A DNA stretch of 64,000 nt from Craterostigma plantagineum (lineage: Eukaryota; Streptophyta; Magnoliopsida; Lamiales; Linderniaceae). The translations under genes and the position numbers were made by a program. Positions 1 through 12,416 of the stretch are shown here, piece by piece (position 1 is the first letter of the stretch; the number at the start of each line of letters is the position of its first letter). Under the pieces are notes generated by a model. That model saw nothing but the letters and a program-made list of their open reading frames with translations, was not told where the DNA came from and did not search any database. The stretch lies in NCBI GenBank assembly GCA_027422505.1, contig JAPQWV010000018.1, positions 16,820,001 through 16,884,000 on the forward strand. The letters run 5' to 3'.

Positions 1-763
1 AAAAATTATAGGTAAAAAATTAATATTAGAAGTAAATTTGAAGAAAATTATACTACAATGACCCCACTGAAATATTTTAAAAATAGTGGTATGAATTAAA
101 ATGGACCCCACCTGATTCGACCGGCTGGCTCCGCCAATGAATATAGGAGAGTGAGAATGATCCATCGCATAATAACAGAACAAATCGCATATATACGTTT
201 TAAAGATGAGAGAGAAACAATAAATCTCATTTTGGATTTGGTTCTATAGTATGATTGGAGTTAATTTACTCCACATATGGGTTTTGGAACCCATTGGAGT
301 TGCTCTTACACACTATTTCCTTCCATGGTACAACAACCAGCTTTATTACGTGCAATTTAAATTATATTATGTCATGTGTCACAATTGATTATGCCTCATA
401 AGTGTTGAAAAAAAAATTATGCCTCATAAGTAGGTAAGAAACACAAGACTATCATGAATCAGATTTGAATGGCCAAGTCTCTCCCTCAACACATTTCATA
501 TGCCAAAAATAGTTCGAAAGCTTAAATACTTGCAAAATAAAAAACATACATACATAATTCTATGCATGTATATATACATCTAAAATCTTAATCTTGACAC
601 ACCTCTACTCAACCCGAGTATAGCCGGGCGATCCAAATACCCCACCCGTCGTCGCCTTTTTGAAGCTCTTTATTCTCTTAAAATTACGGTCTTAGGTTGA
701 CAGAATCTGCACAAAAGAAGTATTATAAAGATGGCAAATAAGCATATAAAACGATCTCCATTA
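1..763. other. Intergenic, downstream of the CAX gene
   Basis: AT-rich sequence with no coding signal that I recognise. It lies on the 3' side of the minus-strand CAX gene, so its right part probably holds that gene's 3' UTR and poly(A) region. Confidence 0.5.
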
Positions 764-3700
764 TCATTTTTTTCTATTACCGTCGCTCGGCGCCCTAAAC
801 ACGAAGAAGCTCGCCGCGATAACGAGGTAGCAGAGTAGAAGCACAGTTCCCTTCATGTAATGAGAAGTACCGTCTTGTAGCGCAAATGTTACGACGAGTA
901 TCGACATTGCGAGCGCGCTAATCTCGAGTAAATTAAACCCGAGGTCCATTTCGAGCCCCATAATCCACGAAACTATTACGCTCAAAGGCACCTAATTACG
1001 ATCCAACGATTTTAGCGAAGAAAAAATACGATTTTTTGGCATGTAATGCTTTGACGGCAACTATTCTTACCACGAACATGGCTATTTGGGTAGCGGAGCC
1101 TAAAGCCACACCTAGAGTTATGTCCTGTAATTTTGTCCGAAAATATCGTCAATATAATATCACTTTAGATGGGTTGTCTTTTTTTTTTTGGCTTAATTCC
1201 TACAATTTCTACATTATAGGACTCTATGTAGTTGTTTATTGCGTTAGGTTAATACGGATTATCATGTTTAGACAAGTTACTGGTTCTGATAGCTGAAGAT
1301 TTTGAATATATAATAAATTCTTACCAATTTGTTTTTAAATGCGAAAATGATGGCCCCGGCGTGTTCCGCGGCGTTTCCTACGATCGGAAGGAGAATTACG
1401 CTTATGAAGCCGATCGACAAGCCCCAAGAATTTGATGCGGCCTATAAAAGTGACGGTTTTAAATAGAAAAAAAAGCGTAAAATCGATTGCTCCAGAAAAT
1501 AAAAATCGAAATTGCTAGTTGCTAGTTTTTTGCGACCAGTAGTCTGTTACTTGTTGTTGCGAGTTGAGGCACTATCTCACTCACTTTATTTACAGACTAA
1601 CCTATTATATATTATATATAATATATATACACGGGACATTTCTAAAAAAAATACTTGAAAATTAGAAACACGTACTTCAATTGTGTCGACGACGTACTCC
1701 GAGAGAAGCGCGACGAGCGCAGTCATCGAAGCCAACCAAAAAATTCCGCTCCAAAAACTAACCGACGCCGTTTCGATTGGCACGCCGTCGTCTTCGTCTT
1801 CGCTATCTCCTCGTTCGCTCTGAGAAATTAAATACGTACGAACGAATAAATAACATTCTATGCGCATATGTAAATAGTAAATACCCATTTTTCTAACTAC
1901 GATTTCCTTTTGGTTTTTGTTTTTCTATATACTCACATCGTCTTGCTCTTCGAAAAACTGTCGGTGAGTCCATAGCTGGAAAACGAGGTAAGATACGTAA
2001 GCAATTAGCATAATTACGCTGATCGCCCTCGACAATCGAAGTGAGCCAATTGACGCCAACTCGGGCGATTTTCCGACGAATTTGAACGCCAAAGGGAGTA
2101 AATGGCAAAGCAAACCGAGCAATAGGAGCGACGAGTTTACGTCTGCTTGCTTCTGCATTATATGCAAAAAACGTAATGAGTCGATGAGTTTCAGACGTTG
2201 TAAGAAGATTCGATCAAGAATGTTCGTAAGGCCAATGCGTATTCATATGCTATTATTACCCTGTCGAACTTTTGTTCTTTGGAAATATTTGATATTCCGC
2301 CACATAATAGTGACGTTCCGAGTACTAAGAGAAGGTTCGAGAGAATAGAGCCCAAAAGCGAATACTTTACAACGTATACTTTGTGTTGAACCAAAGCAAG
2401 AATGGCGATTATGAGCTCCGTGGCATTGCCACATGTCGCGTTTAGAAGCCCTCCAACTGAAAGAGAAACAAAGAAGAAAACCCTAATTCAAGAAATTGAA
2501 TGTGCCATGATTAAAAAAAATGGTCTTTTTCCTAGTCAAATGGGAAGCAAACTAACTCCCATCGGATTTTTGACACGTCAAAAATTTGAATTTTTTTGAA
2601 GTATCGAAAATCTAGATGCTCCCATGAATGTATCGGACTGAATAAAACCATGAAAAATAATATATATTTTTCTCATAGATTATCAAATGTGTGGAGGAAT
2701 CGTACTGGCGATGATAAACCGCTATTATTGTTAAAATAAGTAACTAAATATGGTGGGATTTTCGTATGGGAAAGAAAAAGAGATTTCACCACCCCACCAC
2801 CAGATAATGGCTTGACTGTGAAAATCTAAATTTTATTTACAAGTGAGATATAGACACGTCGTGGAATATATATCATGCGGATAGGAAGAAAAGAGACAGC
2901 TTTTTTAGGATTGGGTTACACGTGTTGCATGCATGTCATGAATTTCAAACTTTTCTTGCAATTTATGAATGTGATTGTGAAATAAATACAATGTTTTATT
3001 TGATTCTCGAAGATCCCAGAAAACGAGACACAAAGTACCTGTTGGGCCTGTGTAGATTGCAATTTGCCTATTATTAGAAAAACATAGGAAATACAATAAA
3101 TAAGTAAACAACTAGATGATACGACTTTAATTAAATGAAAATTAAATTATTGTGAATTTATTACTCTGTCAAGAAACTGATACGTTCTGCAAGAGGCACC
3201 AAGCCGATCAAACTCAAAGCAAACACCCATGGCTGTTTGTCAAGAAAACACGCATGCAGTAACAAAAAAGGTCATTGTTTTCAATCGCAATCACAAGAAA
3301 ATTACCGAAAATCATAATAAAATATCTGCAATAAAACAAAATCGTTTTGCAGAGAAACCCCACAACAAAATCTTGTCTTTTAGCCAATTATCAACCTCGC
3401 ATTTAAGGAAATCACTGACAGAAGAAACCCTAAAAAGAATCATCATCGGAATCGTCGATCGTCGATGTAAAGATACGGGCAAAAGACTTACTCGTCGGAA
3501 ATTGCAGTACTGAGCGACGATTGCGAAGGGGATGACGAGGAACAAAACTGACAGCTTCGTGCCCAAAAAGACCTCCGTGAGATTTTCCAGAAACTTCTTC
3601 AAAAGCCCATATCGAATCTTGGAGATTAGAGTGAGCTCTGACTTCTTGCGAAGAGCTGATGCAGACAAGTGATGTGCTGTCGTAATTGATGATCGACTTC

Positions 3701-3785
3701 CATGTCTCATCTCTTTGCTGAGAGGCTTTTGTCCATTCTCAAGCAGCCAGCTTGCCTCTGGCGAAGGAGAAGAAGAAGAAGCCAT
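764..3785 (-). CDS. CAX: Vacuolar cation/proton exchanger (CAX family)
   Basis: This gene encodes a tonoplast Ca2+(Mn2+)/H+ antiporter, which loads cations into the vacuole using the proton gradient. I can join nine exons in phase: 3492-3785, 3165-3232, 3039-3067, 2260-2456, 1937-2152, 1676-1819, 1325-1441, 1071-1124 and 764-991. All junctions follow GT-AG and give about 448 residues, close to the usual 450-460. The N-terminus (MASSSS...) carries a basic stretch with [13 protein letters not shown], typical of the regulatory N-terminus of plant CAX proteins. The two repeat signatures are present: [13 protein letters not shown] at about residues 132-144 and VGNAAEHAG at about 337-345. An acidic linker (SEDEDD) separates the two halves. 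The C-terminus is complete (SHYMKG, then [14 protein letters not shown]). Exon 3 is only 29 nt. I see no frameshift or stop, so the gene is probably functional. The exact paralog is not resolved. Confidence 0.93.
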
Positions 3786-4748
3786 TCTTTAATTTCCCTC
3801 TCAATTTATTGTATAAATAATGGGTTTTACTGAATAAAGAAGCAAAAGAGAGTTATTACAAGGTGAGAAATGACGATACGTATATATATAGTCTGTTTCT
3901 CGCAGATGTAATGTGTACGATATTGAGGAAGTTTCGTGGAAGTTGCTTACTACACAATAAGTACGGATTTTGGCACTCTATATGCTTATCATATGTAATA
4001 GCTTGTATGCTGGAATTAATATAAATATCGTGAGGGATCAATGATTTTTCGAATTGTAGAGAACACTAGTCATATTTACAAATATGTGATGATGATGATG
4101 ATGATGAAGATAAGTTTGTTTAGATTTTATTTCAATCTGCGGCTTCAGTCCAAAAAATAAATGAACAGTATCCATGTGATACATCTCCGTCACCTTAACA
4201 TATCAAAACAAACGACGTTGTTTCCTCGAAATTTCTTAAGAACAACCTCAGCCAAATGCACAAAGAAACAATGCCATGCGTCAAGGCTACTCATATATGC
4301 ACATGAGTAAATTCATCTATGTAACTATAATATATGGATATATCGACATTCTATATATGTTCTTAGAGAAAAAAGAGATAATATATCGTTCAAGTTTAAA
4401 TTGGATGATGATACTAGTAATCCGTACGATGAAGTACACCGTTTAACCTACCAACTGTATGTAGCCCAAAAAGATGTAATCTTTAGTTGGAACATTTGGG
4501 CCCAGAAAAAATGTAGTCTCAGAGGGCGGATGGGGATAATTTTCAGGGATTGGGAAATTTTCTCAGTCATATCATAGCAAATTATTCTCTTAATTTCTTC
4601 TGCTATTAGACACCACAGCATAATGTTGAATTCCAAGAAAATCAAAACATACCCCCAAACAACATGTTCTCACAACGAAAAACCCATCATTCAAACAGAG
4701 GTTTCAAGAAGAAAACACAGTATAAAGCCAAATGATCTCAGTCCGTTC
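3786..4748. other. CAX promoter side and PHF5A 3' side, with a (GAT)n run
   Basis: This stretch separates two genes that both lie on the minus strand. It must hold the CAX promoter and 5' UTR next to 3785 and the PHF5A 3' UTR next to 4749. A short GAT microsatellite lies at about 4087-4107. No other coding signal is seen. Confidence 0.5.
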
Positions 4749-5081
4749 TTACCTCTTCTTGAAGCCATACTTCTTCCTCTCGTAGAACAGATCGGTCTTG
4801 GCGCTTCCCAAGTTAACAATCTTCGGGCATCCATCCCTGTCCTTCTCGAGCTGAGTGCACTCCTTACAGTAGTAAGCGTCTGAAATCCCAACGCCCCCAC
4901 AGATCACACAACGCCCTTGGAAAGAACCGTAGTTGCACTCATCGCAGACTCGCACGAGCGTGCAAGGGCGAACGTAGGAATCGCACACAACGCATTTGCC
5001 ATCGTCTTTCTCGCAAAGCCTTCCTATGGCTATGCCTGGCTGCTTTCGGCACATGATCAGATCGGGGTGATGCTTCGCCAT
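4749..5081 (-). CDS. PHF5A: SF3b subunit PHF5A/RDS3-like (splicing factor)
   Basis: The 110-residue protein is a small zinc-binding subunit of the U2 snRNP SF3b complex, which contacts the branch-site region in the nucleus. The uninterrupted reading frame starts [16 protein letters not shown] and ends KKYGFKKR. It shows the family's closely spaced cysteine pairs (CVVC, CDEC, CVICGG, YYCKEC), which form its zinc knot. Length and sequence match this nearly invariant eukaryotic family, and the coding region needs no intron. A CAG just upstream of the ATG could be the acceptor of a 5' UTR intron, but this is inference. Confidence 0.97.
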   Translation of the reverse strand: MAKHHPDLIMCRKQPGIAIGRLCEKDDGKCVVCDSYVRPCTLVRVCDECNYGSFQGRCVICGGVGISDAYYCKECTQLEKDRDGCPKIVNLGSAKTDLFYERKKYGFKKR

Positions 5082-5760
5082 AGCTTACTGCATAAGAGAT
5101 CGTTTTTCTAGTTGATAATCAGAACCATTAAAGCATAGGAAGAATCCAAATCTTCCGAAGCTAACTAAGACATGCGATACAGACAGATATTGAAGTGTAG
5201 AAGTAAAACCAAAGTTCTGCATACATCTGTTTTGAATCAACCTACGATTGGCTTCGACTTATAGGGTTTTTACAAACAAAAAAAAAATACTAGATGTCTT
5301 CGAATCACGAAGATATCGTTAAATGAGAGCACTTCAACATGCTAATTCTAGGTCTATGCTAGAAATTACGCTGCTCCGATGCAAAAAAGACAAAAATCAC
5401 AAAACATTATCAGATAGAAAGTAATTTCAAACGATAATATAGCAGGACGCAGCTCTATTAACCTTAGAAATTCAGAAATGGGCATTTCCCCAAATTATCA
5501 ATTGCTGAAAACTGATACCTAATTGAACTGCACTTCTGCTCTTGGGCGGGTGAGTGAGAAATTGCTGAGCTACACTAGCACAACAACCTTTTGCGATGAC
5601 ATATTTATACTGAAATTCGACAGAATGGGCTTAATATAGGGCTTTTATTGGGCCATATTATTTGACTACTAGCCCATTATTAGATTAATTTCAGATATTT
5701 CAGAAATTGACATCAATTTAGCTGTATCTATGTTATCTATTCTTATATCTATACTATCTA
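5082..5760. other. Upstream region of PHF5A
   Basis: Probable 5' UTR and promoter of the minus-strand PHF5A gene, becoming very AT-rich towards 5700, where Helitron-like sequence begins. No other gene is recognised. Confidence 0.45.
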
Positions 5761-5984
5761 TCTATACTTATATAAAGCGTCTAGGGTGGCTATAAACTGT
5801 CCAATTTGGTCTGTCAATTTTACTTTTAATTATTAAATTGCAATTTTATCCTTGATATTTTTATTTATTACAAATTTACCATAAGTTAAAATTTTATTGT
5901 TTAAATTACTTTATCAATGAAATGACGAAGTATAAAAAAAATTTACCACAGTTGCACACACATTGGGTGTGCTAAACATACTAG
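5761..5984 (+). mobile_element. Short non-autonomous Helitron-like element, copy 1
   Basis: The element starts TCTATACTTATATAAAG and ends in a small hairpin (GCACAC ... GTGTGC, loop ACATTGG) followed by ACATACTAG. That is the Helitron layout: a 5' TC, then a 3' hairpin a few bases before CTRR. The flanking bases are A on the left and T on the right, as Helitrons prefer. At 224 bp it is non-coding. The second copy at 6134-6380 shares both ends. Confidence 0.55.
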
Positions 5985-6865
5985 TATTATATTAAGGGTG
6001 AGATGTGACTATTAACTGCTATTTTGGTCTGAAAAATATTTACAATTTAACCTCTCTATTTCTAATTTCATTAATTAAATAATTATCATCTACTAAACAT
6101 AAATTATAAATAAAATTACAATTAGAACAATTATCTATACTATTATATAAAGAGTCTAGGGTGGCTATAAACTGTCCAATTTGGTATGTCAATCTAATAA
6201 TCATTATTTACAATTTTACCGTTAGTTGTTAAATTTTGCAATTTTATCCTTGATATTTTCATTTATTACAAATTTACCCTAAGTTAAAATTTTATTTTTT
6301 AAATTACTTTATTAATGAAGTGACGAAGTATAAAAAATTTAACACATTTGCACACACATTGGATGTGCTAAAGATACTAGTATTTTTTAAGTGTGAGATG
6401 TGGCTATTAACTGCTATTTTGGTCTGTAAAATATTTACAATTTGACCTCTCTATTTCTAATTTCATTAGTTAAATAATTATCACATTTAACCCCTCAATT
6501 TGTTAGTTATTATACTTATACTTCTACTCATTATTTTCCTTATATAAAACTTATATTTCATCTACTAAACATAAATTATAAATTAAATTAAAATTAAAAC
6601 AGTTATATTTAAAGCACACATAGAGTGTGTGGATAATTTAGTATCATATTAAGGCGAGGGGCGACTATTAACTGCTAACTGGTCTGTAAAATATTTATAA
6701 TTTAATCTCTCTATTTATAATTTCATTAATTAAATAATTATTATATTTAACCCCTCAAGTTTTAGTTATTATACTTATACCCTATTATTATTTAATTATG
6801 TTTCATCTACTAAACATAAATTATAAATTTTAAAACTAAAATAAAAATAAGCACATAGTACTAGT
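5985..6865. repeat. AT-rich repeated segment between and after the Helitron-like copies
   Basis: A segment beginning near AGGGTGAGATGTG and containing CTGCTATTTTGGTCTG recurs after each Helitron-like copy (near 5995 and 6388). A third, more diverged form begins near 6650. Hairpins of the type CACAC...GTGTG recur at about 6615. The pattern suggests that a Helitron-plus-flank block was itself duplicated, or that several related elements nested. No coding potential is seen. Confidence 0.5.
6134..6380 (+). mobile_element. Short non-autonomous Helitron-like element, copy 2
   Basis: The element starts TCTATACTATTATATAAAG and ends with a TGCACACACATTGG...GTGC-type hairpin followed by AGATACTAG. The preceding base is A and the following base is T. 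It is 247 bp and aligns along its length with copy 1, including the shared CTAGGGTGGCTATAAACTG near the 5' end. Confidence 0.55.
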
Positions 6866-7372
6866 TATTAATAAACTCTAATCTCAGTATTGCATTATCA
6901 TTATCATCGTTGAAATTGGAATTTGAATCTTGTGAACTATATTATGCTAGGTGGTGTTTTTCTACACTGACAAGTGTGCTTTGAATGTGAAAACATTAAA
7001 TAAATGTACATTATAAGAGATATCATAGATGGATGGATAATGACATCCTAGGATTCGCGATGTTGCTAACGTTAGGGGTCGAATAATTCGAAAGCACGTC
7101 AACCTTAAAATCATACTTATTTCAAATCACATCACTCGTATTGTGAAATATTAATAGTAAATTTAAGAGGGTGGCCATTCGATAGTTACGTTAATAGCTT
7201 GAACTGAGAAATAAAATCATAAAATAAAATTTCTTACAGTCGCTTCTTCCCAACACCAAAACCTGGAAACGACAATCGGCCGCCTTTGAATTTTATTTCT
7301 TGATAAGAACTCTCAAAACAAAACCATCAACTTTGCGAAATTCCAAATTTGTCCCCGAATCTGCTTACTCAG
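6866..7372. other. Intergenic, upstream of PDC copy A
   Basis: No gene is recognised. The right end must contain the former promoter of PDC copy A. The tandem duplication starts at about 7384, so this promoter region was not copied. Confidence 0.4.
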
Positions 7373-7379
7373 TATAAAT
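7373..7379 (+). promoter_or_regulatory. TATA box of PDC copy A
   Basis: TATAAAT lies 55-60 bp upstream of the ATG at 7434, a normal spacing for a plant promoter with a short leader. It lies outside the duplicated unit, so copy B has no equivalent TATA box. Confidence 0.5.
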
Positions 7380-7433
7380 TCAGTCTAAGCACAACACGTA
7401 ATCGTAAACACACAGTAGTGAATAGCGAGTGAG

Positions 7434-9617
7434 TTGGAAACAAAACTTAGCTCATGCGAATCAGCCAAGTGTAACGACGTCGGCGGCCTCCCCGCCAACG
7501 GCGGCGTCTCCACCATTCAGAGCACACCCGTTCCGCTGTTCAACTCCGCCGACGCCACCCTCGGCCGGCACCTGGCACGCCGCCTCGTTCAGATCGGCGT
7601 CACGGACTCCGTCCGTTGCGACTTCAACCTCATCTTGCTCGACCACCTCATCGCCGAGCCGGAGCTCAATCTCGTCGGCTGCTGCAACGAGCTCAACGCC
7701 GGGTACGTCGCGGAGGGGTACGCCAGGGCGCGTGGGGTCGGCGCGTGCGTCGTGACGTTCACCATCGGCGGATTGAGCGTGATCAACGCAATCGCCGGCG
7801 CGTACAGCGAGAATCTCCCCGTGATTTGCATCGTCGACGGACCGAATTCCAACGATTACGGAACGAATCGAATATTGCATCATACGATAGGATTGCCCGA
7901 TTTCACCCAGGAATTAAGGTGTTTTCAGACCGTCACTTGTTACCAGGCGAGCACTGATGAACGCCTATTTCTCCCTTCTTCGGTTATTGAAGCCTAATTT
8001 GGATACGGTTCTGTTTTGATTGATTTCTTCACAGGCGGTGGTGAATAACTTGGAAGACGCCCATGAATTAATTGACACGGCGATAGCGACGGAGTTGAAG
8101 GAGAGTAAGCCAGTCTACATAAGCGTGAGCTGTAATTTACCGGCGACTCCACACCCAACCTTCAGCCGCGAGCCCATTCCCTTTTCACTCTCTCCCAAGT
8201 AAGCTCAGCCTTCTCTCTCGGCGACGCCCTTCTCTTTTTCTTACACTTACTTCCTCTCTTTCAATAGTTTGAGCAATCCAATGGGCTTAGCCGCCGCCGT
8301 AGAAGCAGCCGCCGAGTTCTTGAACAAAGCAGTCAAGCCAGTAATGGTGGGCGGCCCGAAGCTCCGCGTGGCCAATGCCAGTGAGCCCTTCGTTCACTTA
8401 GCCGATGCCTGCGGCTACCCTATAGCAGTGATGCCCTCGGCGAAGGGCTTAGTCGCCGAGGACCATCCACACTTCATAGGAACTTACTGGGGCGCAGTGA
8501 GCACTGCCTTCTGCGCTGAGATAGTCGAGTCCGCCGACGCTTACTTGTTCGCTGGCCCAATCTTCAACGACTACAGCTCGGTGGGATACTCTCTGCTTCT
8601 CAAGAAAGAGAAGGCCATCATAGTCCAGCCCGACCGTGTGACCATAGGCAACGGGCCAGCCTTTGGGTGTGTGCTGATGAAGGATTTCTTCGCTACTCTT
8701 GCCAAGAAGCTGAAGAAGAATACGACGGCTTATGAGAATTACCATAGGATTTATGTCCCCGAGGGGCGTCCTATCAAGTGCGAGCCAAACGAGGCGTTGA
8801 GAGTTAATGTCATATTTCACCATATTCAGAAGATGTTGTTTGGCGAAACTGCTGCAATAGCCGAGACAAGGGGATTCTTGGTTTAACTGCCTGAAGCTCA
8901 AGTTACCTCCTGGCTGTGGGTGAGTCTGTTAAGGATCTTACATTATCAGTAATCGCTCTTAAATTTCCAAATCCTATGTGTTCCTCGTTGCCCTAGGTAT
9001 GAATTTCAGATGCAGTATGGATCGATAGGCTGGTCGGTGGGGGTGACTCTAGGGTACGCGCAGGTCTTGCCTGAGAAGCGTGTGATTGCTTGCATAGGCG
9101 ACGGTAGTTTTTAGGTATTGTGATCCCACTACAATACGATGTTGTAAGTAATAAAAAAATTTCCTCGTTTGTCTATATGTCGCAATAGGTCACAGCCCAA
9201 GACGTATCGACTATGATTCGATACGCCCAAAAGAGCATCATATTCTTGATCAACAACGGCGGCTACACCATCGAAGTGGAGATCCACGACGGGCCCTACA
9301 TGTGATCAAGAATTGGAATTACACTGCTGTCGTGGATGCAATCTGCAACGGCGAGGGAAAATGCTGGACGAAGAAGGTAAGAAAAAAGTAGCAACCTCTT
9401 TTTGTTTTTCGATCTATGGAATTGTTTCGTAAAACTCTTTGCATAGGTGTCGAACGAAGAAGATCTGATTGCTGCTATTGATATTGCGACTAGGGAGAAG
9501 AAAGACAGTCTTTGCTTCGTCGAAGTTATCGTTCATAAAGATGATACGAGCAAAGAGTTGCTCGAATGGGGGTCGAGGGTTTCTGCTGCGAATAGTCGAC
9601 CGCCTAACCCACAGTAG
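7434..9617 (+). pseudogene. PDC: Pyruvate decarboxylase pseudogene, copy A
   Basis: PDC is the cytosolic thiamine-diphosphate enzyme that converts pyruvate to acetaldehyde and CO2 in ethanolic fermentation. The exons can be followed as 7434-7946, 8035-8198, 8268-8919, 8997-9114, 9189-9376 and 9447-9617, ending with the family C-terminus SRPPNPQ. The glutamate motif CCNELNAGY and most of the GDG...NN cofactor motif are present. Lesions are a 6-bp deletion near 7608-7618 that removes the VFSVPG part of exon 1, a 1-nt insertion near 8868 that shifts the frame, TAG in place of the Gln codon at 9112-9114, and a 1-nt deletion near 9300. Intron 1 uses a GC donor (GCGAGC), also present in copy B. Without repair this cannot give a full enzyme. 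Confidence 0.88.
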
Positions 9618-9977
9618 TTCGTCGTACTTAGAATCGAATCGTTTTTAGAGCTGTTTCTTTCTTGTCTTGGCTTTGTACTTTCTGCATTTTTGTATCTTTT
9701 GTGTAACGAAAGACTTGTGCTTTGCGTTTGAAGCTTTACATCCTCCTTCTTTGGTCGATTTAAATATTTCAAGGAAAGGAAAGCATTCTCAGTTGCCCTA
9801 TATCATTCGACTCAAAAAGGTCCATCATTACAGAGATAACTAACTTGCAATTTTCATGATTCATTGTACACATTCTTAGGTGTAAGATCAAAACTGAAGT
9901 GGCAGTTTCCATGTTGGATAAGAAGTAGCGGTTAGAGTTTTTTTTGTAAGAAAAACTGCTTTTGTTCATCTGCTCAC
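9618..9977. other. PDC copy A 3' flank
   Basis: This is the 3' UTR and downstream sequence of PDC copy A. It is matched almost base for base after copy B (19515-19868). It ends with the 5-bp target duplication CTCAC (9973-9977) of the solo LTR. Confidence 0.7.
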
Positions 9978-12024
9978 TGATAAATGAAATTTATATTTAT
10001 ATTTTATACCCGTAAAAGCGTATTATCGGTTGATATTAATATAATTTCTTCAAATATCATACGTATAACGTTTATATTTGATTTTTGACAGATATTCGGA
10101 AAAAAAGAACTGCAACCAGAAATATTTGGGCTCGAAATAAACTTGAGACCATCAACCAAAAATCGGCCCAAAACAATTGGGCCGAAGAATTAATTTAGCC
10201 CAAAAGAGAAGCCCAAGCCCAAGTTATATATAAAAGAAGAGAATATAAAAATAAAATTGAGAGATATCAACGACAAGGTTGAGCTGCAAGTCCCACAAGC
10301 ACACATCGATGGAAATTAGCGAAGAAGAGATCGAAGAAAATCTTACGCCTCCAAGAAGCTCACGGCTCAAGGAAGAATATCTCCCACAACATCCTTTGAG
10401 TTGACATTGGAAGATATTGTCTGTATTTTCATCATCTATAAAAGGGGGACCGAACTCTCTGCTAAAAAAAAAAGCTCCCACCTCACCCATCGACCACCTC
10501 ACCACCAACGTTGAAGAAGCCTCCCAAAGCAACCACCACTCCATTCAACACCATCACAAGCCAAGATCTTCACCATCAACACCTCTCAACCACAGATCGA
10601 ACTTCACCATCAAGGAGGACCACTCTCCGAGCAAGCAACCACCTCTCAAGCAAGCACCTCAAGGAAGCACCCACCTCAATAATGGAGGCATCTTGATTCA
10701 CGCTACCATCGACCCACCTCGCAAGCACCTCTCAGCCCACATCAACACGTTGCACATCCAACCATCAAGCAAGCACCTCTCAAGCATCCTCCTCGAGCTC
10801 GCAGCTGCCACGTCAAACTCCCGCAATCCCCCTCTGAGCAAACTGAAGTATTTACAAGCATACAAAGCTGAGGAGAAACTGAGTCCGCAGCTCCGGGGGT
10901 GCTCGTTCCGAGGGACGGTAGAAGGAATTGAAACGACAACCATCTTCGGTCGCTCGCCACCCGCTCGACGAAAGTACCCAACGACGGACGCGCTACCGCA
11001 GCGAGAACTGAAGCTCGTATATCACACATCCGTAGGAGGGCAGCGTTACGAGGACCGGCTGAGACGTGACGTGAGATAGAACCGAAGCGGGATCGGGAAA
11101 CTTGGAGGGGACACGACGTTGACGGAGCCAAATATCAGGGAAGAAATTATGTTCTTGTCTTTGATATTTACTTATTCCCTTGTTTCCGTCGCAAATATGA
11201 GTAGCTAAGTTTATCGTGTGCTTAGGATAAGATGAACGCTGGGTAGAACTATTACTGGACGTAAAATACTCGTGAACATTAAATGTTGGCTATTTATCAT
11301 TTATGATATTATTTTTCAAATTAATATGTCTATGTGTTGATTTGAATATCACTTCGATATGTCTATGTGTTGATGTGATTACGTGGTAATATCGTTTTAG
11401 GGCGACAGCTAGAAAAACGATTAGGCCTTTCATAAAATGATAGGAATTCAATCATAGGGCGACAGCAAATAATTGATCATCGCTGTAGGTAAATTAATAT
11501 TTATTCTCACAACCGTTTAGGGCGACAGCAAATTCGGACGTGAGTAGGAATTACCGCGACTTAGTCATTATTTTTGTGGTAAAGGTAATTTACGTCCTCG
11601 TTAATGATACCTAGCGGGATTCACAATCCCGAGCACTCCCGTTTTATATAAAAAGAAACAAAAAGAAAGTATTTTTTAATATTTAAGTTCAAGCTAGTTG
11701 GAATTTTATAAAACAAAATATAACTAAAAAAATATATTTAAATATTTAAGTTGTGTTTAAAGCTTGTGGTTTTATTAGGTTTTATTGGTGAATTTAATTC
11801 ATAATTTAAAATACCAAATATTATTTAAGGCTAAATATCAAACGATAGGTTATTACTAGTAATCAATTTATTCCTCGTGTTCGATACTCGGATATTCACT
11901 ATAGCTATATTACAAACGATAGGTACACTGCCTATCGCGCGTGGTTTAGTTATAATATATTCGTTTTAATTATTACTTGACGTACTCGCACGAACCTTTA
12001 TTTAAACATACACGCACGCGATCA
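9978..12024 (+). mobile_element. Solo LTR of an Athila-like Ty3/gypsy element
   Basis: The sequence starts TGATAAATG and ends GCGATCA, like the LTRs of the complete element at 27776-41918 (TGATAAACG...GCGATCA). It is flanked by the 5-bp duplication CTCAC (9973-9977 and 12025-12029). The unoccupied site with a single CTCAC survives after PDC copy B at 19864-19868. Its right part shares with the complete element the AGGGCGACAGC hairpins, the CGATAGG/CCTATCG hairpin and the terminal CACGCACGCGATCA-like sequence. Its length of 2047 bp exceeds the 1667 bp of the complete element's LTR, and the left half is strongly diverged. A TATAAAAG box lies near 10437. Reading frames inside it appear to be chance. 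Confidence 0.88.
11391..11544 (+). other. Three AGGGCGACAGC hairpins in the solo LTR
   Basis: The 11-base string AGGGCGACAGC occurs at 11399-11409, 11456-11466 and 11519-11529. Each copy is flanked by inverted arms: ATCGTTTT/AAAACGAT, TCAATCAT/ATAATTGA (one mismatch) and CTCAC..CCG/CGG..GTGAG. The same three units, with altered but still pairing arms, occur in the complete element. Confidence 0.75.
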
Positions 12025-12029
12025 CTCAC

Positions 12030-12416
12030 CATCAGCGAAGAGAGAGAAATGACAATTGTAAAGTCAAATCTAAATTAATGGTGCGGTGAGCGTGGATCGT
12101 CACGCGAGGAAATGATGGGCTCGACAAGATTTGGAGTTGAGAACTTCATAGGCTCGAACAATCTCGGCCTGGCCTGTGGAGGAAGCAGCGGATGGCGAGG
12201 AACATGTATCCCAAGTACGTAAGGCCTTTCAATGAGGAGGTCGAGTCAGTGTTGGGAAGGAGCGTCAACATGAGACAGTCAAGAGATGAGGCAAGGGAAT
12301 GTCGTATAGAGGAAACTATAGAGGAGATTGTTGGAGTTCACTGGTACTGTTCAAACTCTATAGTTGGAGGAAATGTACTGTTGCAACTTTATACATATAG
12401 GAACTGTTGGAGATGC
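12030..12416. other. Flank of unit 1 and junction filler before PDC copy B
   Basis: 12030-12304 is the duplicated downstream flank of PDC, matched after copy B at 19869-20146. The last 110 bp have no match there. A reading frame of about 80 codons starting MARNMYPKY lies across the junction, but I recognise no family and it is not conserved in the second flank. Confidence 0.45.

Noticed and set aside
7616..7957. Long overlapping frames on both strands of PDC exon 1
   Set aside because: They are shadow frames of a GC-rich PDC exon, repeated in the same way in copy B.
10417..11079. 220-codon open frame in the solo LTR, rich in H, S, P and K
   Set aside because: It lies wholly inside an LTR, and its composition reflects CACCTC/CAAGCA-type simple repeats. 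There is no family match.
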